A DNA stretch of 52,304 nucleotides from Candidatus Colicola equi (GTDB lineage Bacteria > Bacteroidota > Bacteroidia > Bacteroidales > Paludibacteraceae). Shown piece by piece: positions 7,845 to 16,460 of this stretch. Within the stretch, counting starts at the first letter, position 1. Each line of letters starts with the position of its first letter. The notes beneath the pieces were generated by a model. That model was not told the DNA's origin. It saw only the letters and a program-made list of their open reading frames with translations, and searched no databases. The position numbers were made by a program, and so were the translations under genes. The DNA is taken from assembly GCA_018066175.1 (NCBI GenBank), contig JAGHRV010000017.1:1-52304 (forward strand), given 5' to 3'.

Positions 7845-10800
7845 TTATGATTCAAGTATTTTAGATAACAGATTGATGGCTCCGGCAATGGTTTTGACTT
7901 GCGCAATAGTGGCATAGCGTTTGCCGGTTGGTTTGCCTAATTTATCTACATCCTCTTTCATCGTGCAACGCTCGCCGCGTGAGTAGATATAGGATATGAT
8001 TTGACCGAACTCTTTACTCTGCCAATAATGCTCATTATGCATAACGAAATAGATGGTCATTCGTTCTCCCTTAAGGTAGATTTTTTCAATGCCTAATCGG
8101 CAGCATATCCAGCGCAGACGCACTACGTTCATCAGTTCTTCTGCTTCCTCTGGAATGGGACCAAAACGGTCAATGAGACGTTTCTTATATTCGGCCAGTT
8201 CGTCCTCGTTATGCAGTCCGTCTAATTCACGATAAAGGGTGATACGTTCGGATATGTTTTCGATGTATGTGGCAGGAAAACTTAGGGGCAAATCGGACTC
8301 AAGTTGGCTATCCGAACACCATGCCGAATGGGGCGTCGCAAATTGAGATTTAAGAAGGTCTTTATTGGCGATGTTGTTATCCTCGAATAGTTCTTCCTTA
8401 AGTTCTTCAACGGCTTCGTTAAGCACTTTTTGATAGGTGTCATATCCCAAGTCGGCAATAAAACCGGATTGTTCAGCACCCAAAAGATTACCTGCACCAC
8501 GGATGTCTAAATCTTGCATAGCAAGGTTGAATCCACTTCCTAATTCAGAGAAAGTAGAAATGGCATCCAATCTCCGTCTTGCATCTTCGGTCAGCAGTTC
8601 TCGCTCCGGTGCAACCAAGTAGCAATAGGCTTTTCGATTGCTGCGGCCTACACGTCCACGTAGTTGGTGCAAATCTGCTAAACCATAATGCTGTGCTGAA
8701 AAAATAATCATGGTGTTGACGTTGGGGATATCTACACCGGATTCTATGATGGTGGTAGAGATAAGGATGTCATAGTCGTAGTTGATAAACGCTTCCAAAC
8801 GTTCTTCCATTTCGTCGGTTGGCATTTGTCCATGTGCTACCACAATACGTGCCTCCGGGCAAAGTCGGTGTATCTTGTGCTCAATACGTTCCAACATCTC
8901 AATGCGGTTATTAACCACAAAGACCTGCCCATTGCGAGAAAGTTCGATATCTATCGCCTCTTTAATAATGTCCTCGTCTTCGTTGTTGATGATTTCGGTT
9001 TGAATGGGGTAACGGTTTTGAGGTGGTGTGGTCATCACACTCAGGTCACGAGCTCCCAAGAGACTAAACTGAAGCGTGCGAGGGATAGGTGTGGCAGTGA
9101 GGGTTAGCACATCTACGTTCGTGCGCAGAGATTTGAGCTTTTCCTTAACGGTTACACCAAATTTTTGCTCTTCATCTATGATGAGCAGCCCCAAATCATG
9201 CCAAACAACGGATTTGCCAACTAATTTATGTGTGCCGATTAGAATGTCTATTTTTCCTTTGGCGAGGTCTGCCAAAATGGCTTTGGTCTGTTGTGCCGAT
9301 TTTGCGCGACTTAGGTACTCTATGCGAACGGGGAAGTTCTGGAACCGCTCTTTGAATGTCTGATAATGCTGCAAAGCAAGTACTGTGGTAGGCACCAGCA
9401 CTGCCACTTGCTTGCCATCGGTGGCAGCCTTAAAAGCAGCACGCATGGCAATCTCGGTTTTACCGAATCCTACATCACCGCAGATGAGACGATCCATCGG
9501 CATAGGTGACTCCATGTCTCGCTTTACGTCAATAGTAGCTTTGGCTTGATCGGGCGTATCTTCATAAAGGAAGGAAGCTTCCAATTCATGCTGCATATAC
9601 CCATCCGGCGTATAGGCAAATCCTTGCTGTCGCTTGCGCGTCGCGTATAATTGTATAAGGTCGCGAGCAATGTCTTTGACCTTGTCTTTGGTGCGTTCTT
9701 TTAGTCGCTCCCATGCGCCGGAACCAATACGTGAGATGGTGGGGGCAGAACCTTCGCGTCCCTTGTATTTGCTGATTCGATGCAGGTTATGAATACTGAC
9801 AAAAATAGTGTCTCCATCGCGATAGGTCAGTTTAATCATCTCCTGCGGCTTGCCATTAACTAATGTAGTCACCAAGCCTCCAAATTGACCTATGCCATGG
9901 TCGCTATGCACGACGTAATCTCCCAGCCGTAGTTGATTGATTTCCTTGAGGGTAACGATAGCCTTGCCTCGGCGAGCATTTTCGCTGCGCAGACTAACAC
10001 GATGATAACGCTCAAAAATCTCGTGGTCGGTATAGCAACAAACCTTGGCATCGTTGTCTATCCAACCGGCGTGAAGAGTGTGAGAAACAGGAATGAAAGG
10101 TGTTGACTCAAAAATAGCAGCTAGTCGATCGGTTTGCTTCTTTTGGTCGGCTAAGATATAAATCTTATACCCATCCGTGATGTGCTGTTGGATATCTTCG
10201 CCGAGTATGTCAAAATTCTTGTTGAAAGTAGGTTGGGGCAGGGTATTGAAATGAATTTCGTCAAAAGGTGTAAAGAACGATTTGTCTCGAATTTCAATCG
10301 TGGAAGATTGGTTGAGAGAACGTAAGATAGTGGACTCGTTCATCTTAAAATTCACCAATGCCCAATCGTTACTAATCCACAAAGTATGGGCGGGTAGATA
10401 GGATGTGAGGTCGGCCGTTTGTGTGTTTGTCTCTTGACTCTCAACGCCGGCTATCTCAATGGTAGCGACCTTGTCTTGACTAAGTTGGGTTTCTAAATCA
10501 AAGGTCCGAATAGAATCTATCTCGTCTCCGAAAAAGTCTAGGCGGTATGGGTCTTCATGACTGAAACTATACACATCCACAATACCTCCGCGAATGGCAA
10601 ATTGACCTGGCTCATACACAAAATCTACCTTGGTAAATTGCAACTCCAATAATGCACTCTCCAAATCGCTAATTTGCATGTGCTCTCCTGTCCGCAAAGT
10701 GCGTGTAGAACGTTGAAAAGACTCCTTGGCAGGAACGGATTCCAATAATGCCTCCGGGTAGGTGATGATTACTGCTGATTGTTCAGTATTGAGTGAGGAA

Positions 10801-11138
10801 AGACGACTAAGCACTTCGGTGCGCTGGATGGCCATCGCTTCATCTATCCCTTGTCGGCGACGGCGAGAAGTAGGGAAGAAAAACGTGCGAGCAGTATCTT
10901 CAGGAGAGGCACTGTTATCTAATTGCCGCAAATCTGAAAACATATACTGAGCTTCGTCGGCATTGTCCATTACAATCATAGTGCAACCGCAAGGATGCGA
11001 GAGGCCCTCTATCACTATGGAACGCGCCGAGGCATACAAACCCGACAAAAGCAGATGTTTTTGCTTCTGTAATCGCTGCGTAGCTACATGGATATTCGGA
11101 TGTCGCTTAAGCAGTTCGTATAAGTCTTCTATGCCCAT
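7845..11138 (-). CDS. mfd: transcription-repair coupling factor Mfd
   Basis: Mfd binds RNA polymerase stalled at DNA lesions, pushes it off by ATP-driven translocation and recruits UvrA. The 1097-residue product has the expected order: an N-terminal UvrB-like region, with the R-G-G-I-V-D-V motif near 183-189; a CarD-like polymerase-interacting domain (about 402-460, LGDYVVHSDHGIGQF); RecG-type translocase motifs, namely Walker A GDVGFGKT (554-561), DEEQKFG (655-661), ATPIPRT, STTIIESGVDIPN and QLRGRVGRS; and a C-terminal TRCF domain. It is slightly shorter than the roughly 1150 residues of E. coli Mfd. A promoter lies about 30 nt upstream, and the gene is transcribed alone toward the terminator at 7791-7819. 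All key residues are intact. Confidence 0.97.
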   Translation of the reverse strand: MGIEDLYELLKRHPNIHVATQRLQKQKHLLLSGLYASARSIVIEGLSHPCGCTMIVMDNADEAQYMFSDLRQLDNSASPEDTARTFFFPTSRRRRQGIDEAMAIQRTEVLSRLSSLNTEQSAVIITYPEALLESVPAKESFQRSTRTLRTGEHMQISDLESALLELQFTKVDFVYEPGQFAIRGGIVDVYSFSHEDPYRLDFFGDEIDSIRTFDLETQLSQDKVATIEIAGVESQETNTQTADLTSYLPAHTLWISNDWALVNFKMNESTILRSLNQSSTIEIRDKSFFTPFDEIHFNTLPQPTFNKNFDILGEDIQQHITDGYKIYILADQKKQTDRLAAIFESTPFIPVSHTLHAGWIDNDAKVCCYTDHEIFERYHRVSLRSENARRGKAIVTLKEINQLRLGDYVVHSDHGIGQFGGLVTTLVNGKPQEMIKLTYRDGDTIFVSIHNLHRISKYKGREGSAPTISRIGSGAWERLKERTKDKVKDIARDLIQLYATRKRQQGFAYTPDGYMQHELEASFLYEDTPDQAKATIDVKRDMESPMPMDRLICGDVGFGKTEIAMRAAFKAATDGKQVAVLVPTTVLALQHYQTFKERFQNFPVRIEYLSRAKSAQQTKAILADLAKGKIDILIGTHKLVGKSVVWHDLGLLIIDEEQKFGVTVKEKLKSLRTNVDVLTLTATPIPRTLQFSLLGARDLSVMTTPPQNRYPIQTEIINNEDEDIIKEAIDIELSRNGQVFVVNNRIEMLERIEHKIHRLCPEARIVVAHGQMPTDEMEERLEAFINYDYDILISTTIIESGVDIPNVNTMIIFSAQHYGLADLHQLRGRVGRSNRKAYCYLVAPERELLTEDARRRLDAISTFSELGSGFNLAMQDLDIRGAGNLLGAEQSGFIADLGYDTYQKVLNEAVEELKEELFEDNNIANKDLLKSQFATPHSAWCSDSQLESDLPLSFPATYIENISERITLYRELDGLHNEDELAEYKKRLIDRFGPIPEEAEELMNVVRLRWICCRLGIEKIYLKGERMTIYFVMHNEHYWQSKEFGQIISYIYSRGERCTMKEDVDKLGKPTGKRYATIAQVKTIAGAINLLSKILES

Positions 11139-11165
11139 TGCCTATATTTCTGCAAAAAAGCGATA

Positions 11166-11196
11166 CAAAAGTACAAATAAAAATTGGAATTGCAAA
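11166..11196 (-). promoter_or_regulatory. promoter of mfd
   Basis: Minus-strand TTTG (11193-11196) and TACTTTTG (11166-11173) have a 19-nt spacer, the only one of the thirteen promoters found here that departs from 20. The predicted start is near 11159, giving a leader of about 20 nt before the mfd ATG. Confidence 0.75.
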
Positions 11197-11231
11197 GAAA
11201 AAAGGAAAAACAACAATATTTTATAAAAATA

Positions 11232-11263
11232 TTTGTTTATATCAGAAAAAAATACTATCTTTG
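11232..11263 (+). promoter_or_regulatory. promoter of the endonuclease/mutAB gene run
   Basis: TTTG (11232-11235) and TATCTTTG (11256-11263) are separated by 20 nt. The predicted start near 11270 gives a leader of about 55 nt before the first endonuclease gene. No further promoter of this type was seen before mutA or mutB, so this one may drive a 9-kb transcript. Confidence 0.75.
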
Positions 11264-11324
11264 CACACAAATTAGGTATTTCGCGCTTGTGCGAACGAAA
11301 AATTGCTAAAAAATCAGTATGTTT

Positions 11325-12278
11325 ATGAAGAAACATTTACTATTAATTGCACTATTGGGAATAGGAAGTGCAACGATGTGGGCAGGTCCGATTGACCGCA
11401 CTCAATTAGAAGGACTTAAAGGAGATGAAATCCTGCAAAAACTACACACCATGATTAAGGACCATGAGGTGCTTGATTATGACGATGTTCGCGCTGATAA
11501 AGCGAGAGTGGATGTGGTTAGTAACAAAGTGGTAGATATGTATAGTTCTTGCCAATTTAGTCCTTATGATGATTATTGTAGGAATAGAACGGATTATGTA
11601 GATTGTGACTGTTTCAATCGTGAACATGCATTGCCTAAAGCATGGTGGGGTGGAGACAAAACGGTTCCAATGTACACGGACTTGCATCATGTGATTCCAA
11701 CAGATTTTGAGGCGAATACGCAACGGCAAGATTATCCGTATGGCGAAGTTAGTTCGCAGACCTGGACTAATGGCGTAAGTAAGTTTGGAACAACAAATTC
11801 CTTCCCATCAGTGAAGAATGCCCGGGCTTTTGAACCAGCCGATGAATACAAAGGTGACATAGCTCGTATCTATTTCTATATGCTGACCTGTTATTTGGAT
11901 TACCAGTTCAATCAAAATACAAATTCTAAGATTGTATTTGGATATAGTAGTGTAAAAAAACAATCTAAGTTTACTTCGGCCGCCCAAGATTTATTCCTTA
12001 AATGGGCTCGCAACGATGCGGTTAGTTCCAAGGAGACCACTCGCAACGACAAGGTGGAGGCCAAGCAGGGGAATCGTAATCCGTTTGTTGATTATCCTGA
12101 ACTGGTGGAGTATATTTGGGGTAATAAGAAGACTATTCCTTATTCCATAGAAACCGATTTGTTTGAACAAAAAATTGAGCAAGCCGCTCAACGTAAAGTG
12201 GTTATTGATGGCCGTTTGTATATCAAGGCAGAGGGCGCACTATACGATATAATGGGCAATAAAGTTGCAAATTTCTAA
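11325..12278 (+). CDS. secreted endonuclease I family nuclease with C-terminal tail
   Basis: The product is 317 residues from the ATG at 11325; a second ATG two codons upstream gives MFMKK. It starts with a signal peptide ending around MWA. The core is an endonuclease I (PF04231-type, His-Me finger) domain: C-D-C-F-N-R-E-H near residue 100 supplies the catalytic His, followed by WWGG, a D-L-H-H-V-I-P-T-D block, and N-P-F-V-D-Y-P-E-L-V-E-Y-I-W-G at the end of the domain. Such enzymes degrade extracellular or periplasmic DNA, and some also RNA. The last 28 residues are the short tail shared with the amylases (R-K-V-V-I-D-G-R-L-Y-I ... G-N-K-V). It is the smallest of three consecutive paralogues and the first gene of the run, with 6 nt to the next. 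Confidence 0.9.
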   Translation: MKKHLLLIALLGIGSATMWAGPIDRTQLEGLKGDEILQKLHTMIKDHEVLDYDDVRADKARVDVVSNKVVDMYSSCQFSPYDDYCRNRTDYVDCDCFNREHALPKAWWGGDKTVPMYTDLHHVIPTDFEANTQRQDYPYGEVSSQTWTNGVSKFGTTNSFPSVKNARAFEPADEYKGDIARIYFYMLTCYLDYQFNQNTNSKIVFGYSSVKKQSKFTSAAQDLFLKWARNDAVSSKETTRNDKVEAKQGNRNPFVDYPELVEYIWGNKKTIPYSIETDLFEQKIEQAAQRKVVIDGRLYIKAEGALYDIMGNKVANF

Positions 12279-12284
12279 TCAATC

Positions 12285-14342
12285 ATGAAAAACACTATTC
12301 TTTTCTGCTTGTTGCTGCTGTCTGCAGCTGTTATGGCAGAATCAATGCCTCAAGGGTATTACGACCAAATCAATGGCAAGTCGGATGCTACCCTGAAAGG
12401 AACCTTAAAATCTATTATTCGTGACCACACTGTCGTTCCATACGGTGACGGTTCGTGGGAAGTTTTTTACTATGCCGATCGTGATACCGTAACCGGCTTG
12501 TGCATGGATATGTATTGCGATGATTGGAAACCATTGAATAGTCCCGGCGACAAGGCTTCCGGTTGCAATGTTGAACACTCATTCGCTAAATCTTGGTGGG
12601 GTGGAGCAGAGAATGATGCATATAAAGATTGCTATCACCTCAATCCTTCTAACTCAACAGCCAATGGTTCGCGCAGTAATTATCCATTAGGTGTGCCGGT
12701 GAAGGATTTTAAAGACCCATCCGTAACAGGTTCGCTTAGAGTGGGCAAACGCACGCATGCTACGTTGGGAGATCACTATGTGTTTGAACCCAAGGATGAG
12801 TACAAGGGCGATTTTGCTCGGGCATACTTCTATATGGCTACTTGCTATGGCAAGGATTTAAATGGCAATATCGATCCGGTTTGCACCAAATACAAAGGTT
12901 GGCGTTTGGATAATAAGGATGTGGGATCCATGTTCGCCATGCAGAATGATACGTACCTGGAGTTCCAAGATTGGGAAATCGAGGTGCTGCTGGCTTGGCA
13001 TCGTATGGACCCTGTTTCCGGCAAAGAACTGCAACGTATGAATGCGGTGTCTAATTTCCAACACAATAGAAACCCCTTTATTGAGTATCCGTGCTTAGCG
13101 GAGTATATATGGGGCAACCGCAAGGGACAGGCCGTTAATCTGGCGCAACTTAGACGCACCACAGATGGCAGTTGGCTCTCGTTAACGGATTCGATGATGT
13201 TGACCGGCTGTCAATGTGAGTTCACCGAACCAACTTTATACACAACTATCTCGTCCGTTACTTTCCCGCAACAAATCGTGGGCGAAACGGCTACATATTC
13301 TTTCGTGCTGACCGGAGCTAAACTCACGGACAATATTACGCTAACTATTAGTGGCAAGGATGCAGACGCTTTTGCGGTTGCTCCTACATCGATTGCTGCG
13401 GCTGAGGCCAATGGCGATTCAACGATTGTGGTTAGTTTCTCTTCTATGAAGGAAGGTTCTTATACGGCAGTCCTAACCATTAGTAGCAAAGGCGCCAATG
13501 ATGTCAATATCGCACTCAAAGGCGTGGCTACTACCGAATGCTCCATCACATGGTTGGTGAATGATAAAATTTATACAGATGGTCAACCTTCTACCAAAGT
13601 GGCGAAAGGTGCTAAACCGACCGCTATTCCATCTGAACCTGCTGCATTTGATACACAAAGTCCGGTCTTTATGGGATGGAGTCAAAGTGCAATTGAAGGT
13701 ACTACCGATGTGCGCCCGGCGGATTTATTCGACAAAGTAGAGGATGCACCGCAAGTGACGGAAGATATAACTTTCTATGCTGTCTTTGCTCATGAAGAGA
13801 AAGAAGGCTCTGACACACCTGTGGAAATGACATGGAAAACTCCGTCTGCTGCAGGTTGGACGTCCAAGGGAATGGTGGATAAAAGCAGTTATTCCATTTT
13901 CGTGTCTGGAGCGTCGCTCACTTCTCCATCTGTTGATTTGAGTACATTGGTATCCGTGACGGTGAATATGCGCACTTACGGAGGAAAGCAATATAATGTA
14001 TTAGATATAAAAGCCAATGGCGCAAAAATAGGTAGTGTGACGGCTTCTAATTCAACCTTGTCCAACTACATTTGGACCAATACGGATAAACTTTCCGGCA
14101 TGGCTGCATTGACATTCTCTAGCACGACATCCACTAATCAAAATGGACCTGCTGCGGCTTCTATTTCTATCAAAGCCTCGGCTATGAAGTACGTCTATAC
14201 GCGCTACATTACTCATGAGGTTGGAAGTGGCATGCCACTAATTAAAAATACCAATCATACTGAGAAAATCCTTTATAGGGGACAACTATTGATTCAAAAA
14301 GGTTTCCACTTGTATAATAGTCTTGGACAAACCATCAAATAA
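12285..14342 (+). CDS. secreted endonuclease I family nuclease with Ig-like and B-repeat modules
   Basis: This 685-residue protein starts with a signal peptide (1-18). The endonuclease I domain covers about 20-285: H98 lies in C-N-V-E-H-S-F-A-K-S-W-W-G-G, then C-Y-H-L-N-P-S-N, then N-P-F-I-E-Y-P-C-L-A-E-Y-I-W-G. A beta-sandwich module follows (about 315-420, L-T-I-S-G-K-D), then a repeat resembling the Listeria-Bacteroides B-repeat (about 425-510; I-T-W-L-V-N ... F-M-G-W-S ... F-Y-A-V-F), then another beta-rich module (520-650), then the shared tail (K-I-L-Y-R-G-Q-L-L-I ... G-Q-T-I-K). The extra modules are typical of surface-anchored or secreted Bacteroidales proteins. The catalytic loop differs from its paralogues: C-N-V-E-H replaces N-R-E-H. 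Confidence 0.88.
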   Translation: MKNTILFCLLLLSAAVMAESMPQGYYDQINGKSDATLKGTLKSIIRDHTVVPYGDGSWEVFYYADRDTVTGLCMDMYCDDWKPLNSPGDKASGCNVEHSFAKSWWGGAENDAYKDCYHLNPSNSTANGSRSNYPLGVPVKDFKDPSVTGSLRVGKRTHATLGDHYVFEPKDEYKGDFARAYFYMATCYGKDLNGNIDPVCTKYKGWRLDNKDVGSMFAMQNDTYLEFQDWEIEVLLAWHRMDPVSGKELQRMNAVSNFQHNRNPFIEYPCLAEYIWGNRKGQAVNLAQLRRTTDGSWLSLTDSMMLTGCQCEFTEPTLYTTISSVTFPQQIVGETATYSFVLTGAKLTDNITLTISGKDADAFAVAPTSIAAAEANGDSTIVVSFSSMKEGSYTAVLTISSKGANDVNIALKGVATTECSITWLVNDKIYTDGQPSTKVAKGAKPTAIPSEPAAFDTQSPVFMGWSQSAIEGTTDVRPADLFDKVEDAPQVTEDITFYAVFAHEEKEGSDTPVEMTWKTPSAAGWTSKGMVDKSSYSIFVSGASLTSPSVDLSTLVSVTVNMRTYGGKQYNVLDIKANGAKIGSVTASNSTLSNYIWTNTDKLSGMAALTFSSTTSTNQNGPAAASISIKASAMKYVYTRYITHEVGSGMPLIKNTNHTEKILYRGQLLIQKGFHLYNSLGQTIK

Positions 14343-14349
14343 TTAAATC

Positions 14350-16458
14350 ATGAAAAAACATTTTGTATCAGTTCTTTTAATCGCTGCCTTCCCATTGGTT
14401 GGCATGGCAAAAACAGTTACTCCTGCTGCAGACATTCCTGCATATTATTCAACAGTAGATGGCAAAAGTGGAGAGAGTCTATTCTCTGCTTTAACTTCCG
14501 TTACAAGGAATGGCTTTAGTACACTAGGGTATGACGGATTGTATACGGCATATCAATCTGCTGATGTTTATCCGGCAGATTCAGTAGGTAAAGCTGGAGA
14601 ATTATGGGATATGTACGGCGGATGTGAGTTTGCCTTTTCTAATAAATGTGGTCAATATAAAAAAGAATGTGACTGCTACAACCGTGAACACTCTATTCCT
14701 CAATCCTGGTGGGGTGGGGGAACCGGCGGCATAGGTTGTGATATCTTCCATGTCGTTCCTACGGATGGTAAGGTAAATGGTATGCGAAGCAACAACACAT
14801 TTGGTGAGGTTTCTTCTGCTACGTATAGTTATAATGGCTGCAAATTGGGTACTGCTAAGGCTGTTACTACTGTCAAGAAAACGATTGCTACTTCTGCTAA
14901 CGAAAGTGTCGCAATGAGTGGCAAAGTCTTTGAACCACAAGATCAATATAAAGGGGACTTTGCTCGTGGGTATCTAGGTGTTATCATGAAATGGAATGGT
15001 GATGGTAAGCAACCTACTAAAAGTGAAGGCTCTAAAGTCTTTTCTGGAACCTATACGGCTAAAGGCTACTATGGCTTAACCAAGGCTTTTGTGGCTTTAC
15101 TCATGAAGTGGCATCGTGAGGATCCTGTTTCTCAAAAGGAAATAGACCGCAATAATGGTATTCAAAAGACACAAGGCAATCGCAACCCCTTTATTGACTA
15201 TCCATACTTAGCCGAGTATATTTGGGGCGAACATGCCGGAGAAACCGTGGATATGGATATGCTGATTTCCTCCTCTGACCCGGACTTTATTCCCGGTGAG
15301 AGTGACGGTTATCGTCAATCTACGGAACCTACCTTTATTTGTGCTACATCGTCTTTGACTTTCCCCACATTGTTGGAGGGACAAACATCGTCGCTGACAT
15401 TTGAGTTGAAAGCCTTGCGTCTGACCGATGGCATTACACTTGCTATCTCCGGCGCTAATGCGAACCAGTTCTCCGTCACTCCTGCATCCATTGCTGCGGC
15501 TTCGGCTGTTGGCACACATACCATCAAGGTGACCTATACTCCGACAACTAAGGATGTGCATAATGCAACACTCACTATCTCCAGCACCGGTGCACAGAGT
15601 GTGTCCATCTTATTAGGCGGTGCTTGCGCAAAAGAATGCATCTTAGATTGGATTGTTAACTGTGATCCTTATACCGTAGGTAATCCCACTACCAAAGCTG
15701 CCATTGGTTCCAAGATTGCTGTTATCCCAACGGCTCCAACATCTTGCTCACAAACGAGTTCGCAGTTTGTGGGTTGGTCGCAAACACCGATTGACGGCGT
15801 TACTGATGAACTGCCCGACGATTTGTTTACAGACGAGTCTGAGGCTCCAAGCGTAGTAGGTGATATGACGTTCTATGCTGTCTTTGCCCATGTCTCTGAA
15901 CAAGGTGGCGGCGAAGCTGAGGAAATAGAATGGGACATTACTTCTACTTGGGCAAATACAGGAATGAGCGAACAATCTAAATATTGGGTTCTGCAAGAAG
16001 GTGCATCCTTGACATCTCCTGATATTGACCTCGCTCGCCTACAATCAATCATGATTAACATGCGTACTTATGGTGGAACGCAATACAATACCATTGAGGT
16101 AACGGCTAATGGCACAAAAATTGCTTCTATAGTAGCTGCCAATGGCAAGAATTTTGCTGAGGTTACTTGGACCAATACCGGCTCTTTAACTGGCACCTAT
16201 CCGTTGGTGTTTACAAGCCCGACATGCAAGACCGGTGGTGGACCTGGTATAGATCATATCGTCATCTCTGTGGCGGGCAAGAAATACGCATACGACCAGT
16301 TCATTACATCTTGCAAGACTTGCGGTGAACCAACCGATTTGGAACCGGTGCTCGAGCAATTACCTTCGGCAACTAAGTTCATGCAAAACGGACGAATCTA
16401 CATTATCAAAAACAATAACAAATATACAATTTTAGGTCAAACAATTAAAAACTTTTAA
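14350..16458 (+). CDS. secreted endonuclease I family nuclease, third paralogue
   Basis: This 702-residue protein has a signal peptide (1-20) and an endonuclease I domain (about 25-300): H114 lies in C-D-C-Y-N-R-E-H-S-I-P-Q-S-W-W-G-G, followed by I-F-H-V-V-P-T-D-G-K-V-N-G-M-R-S-N-N and N-P-F-I-D-Y-P-Y-L-A-E-Y-I-W-G. Its C-terminal half is collinear with that of the previous gene: an Ig-like module, a B-repeat (I-L-D-W-I-V-N ... F-V-G-W-S ... F-Y-A-V-F-A-H), a final beta module and the shared tail (F-M-Q-N-G-R-I-Y-I-I ... G-Q-T-I-K-N-F). The pair arose by tandem duplication and then diverged. Only 2 nt separate its stop from the mutA start. Confidence 0.88.
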   Translation: MKKHFVSVLLIAAFPLVGMAKTVTPAADIPAYYSTVDGKSGESLFSALTSVTRNGFSTLGYDGLYTAYQSADVYPADSVGKAGELWDMYGGCEFAFSNKCGQYKKECDCYNREHSIPQSWWGGGTGGIGCDIFHVVPTDGKVNGMRSNNTFGEVSSATYSYNGCKLGTAKAVTTVKKTIATSANESVAMSGKVFEPQDQYKGDFARGYLGVIMKWNGDGKQPTKSEGSKVFSGTYTAKGYYGLTKAFVALLMKWHREDPVSQKEIDRNNGIQKTQGNRNPFIDYPYLAEYIWGEHAGETVDMDMLISSSDPDFIPGESDGYRQSTEPTFICATSSLTFPTLLEGQTSSLTFELKALRLTDGITLAISGANANQFSVTPASIAAASAVGTHTIKVTYTPTTKDVHNATLTISSTGAQSVSILLGGACAKECILDWIVNCDPYTVGNPTTKAAIGSKIAVIPTAPTSCSQTSSQFVGWSQTPIDGVTDELPDDLFTDESEAPSVVGDMTFYAVFAHVSEQGGGEAEEIEWDITSTWANTGMSEQSKYWVLQEGASLTSPDIDLARLQSIMINMRTYGGTQYNTIEVTANGTKIASIVAANGKNFAEVTWTNTGSLTGTYPLVFTSPTCKTGGGPGIDHIVISVAGKKYAYDQFITSCKTCGEPTDLEPVLEQLPSATKFMQNGRIYIIKNNNKYTILGQTIKNF

Positions 16459-16460
16459 TC

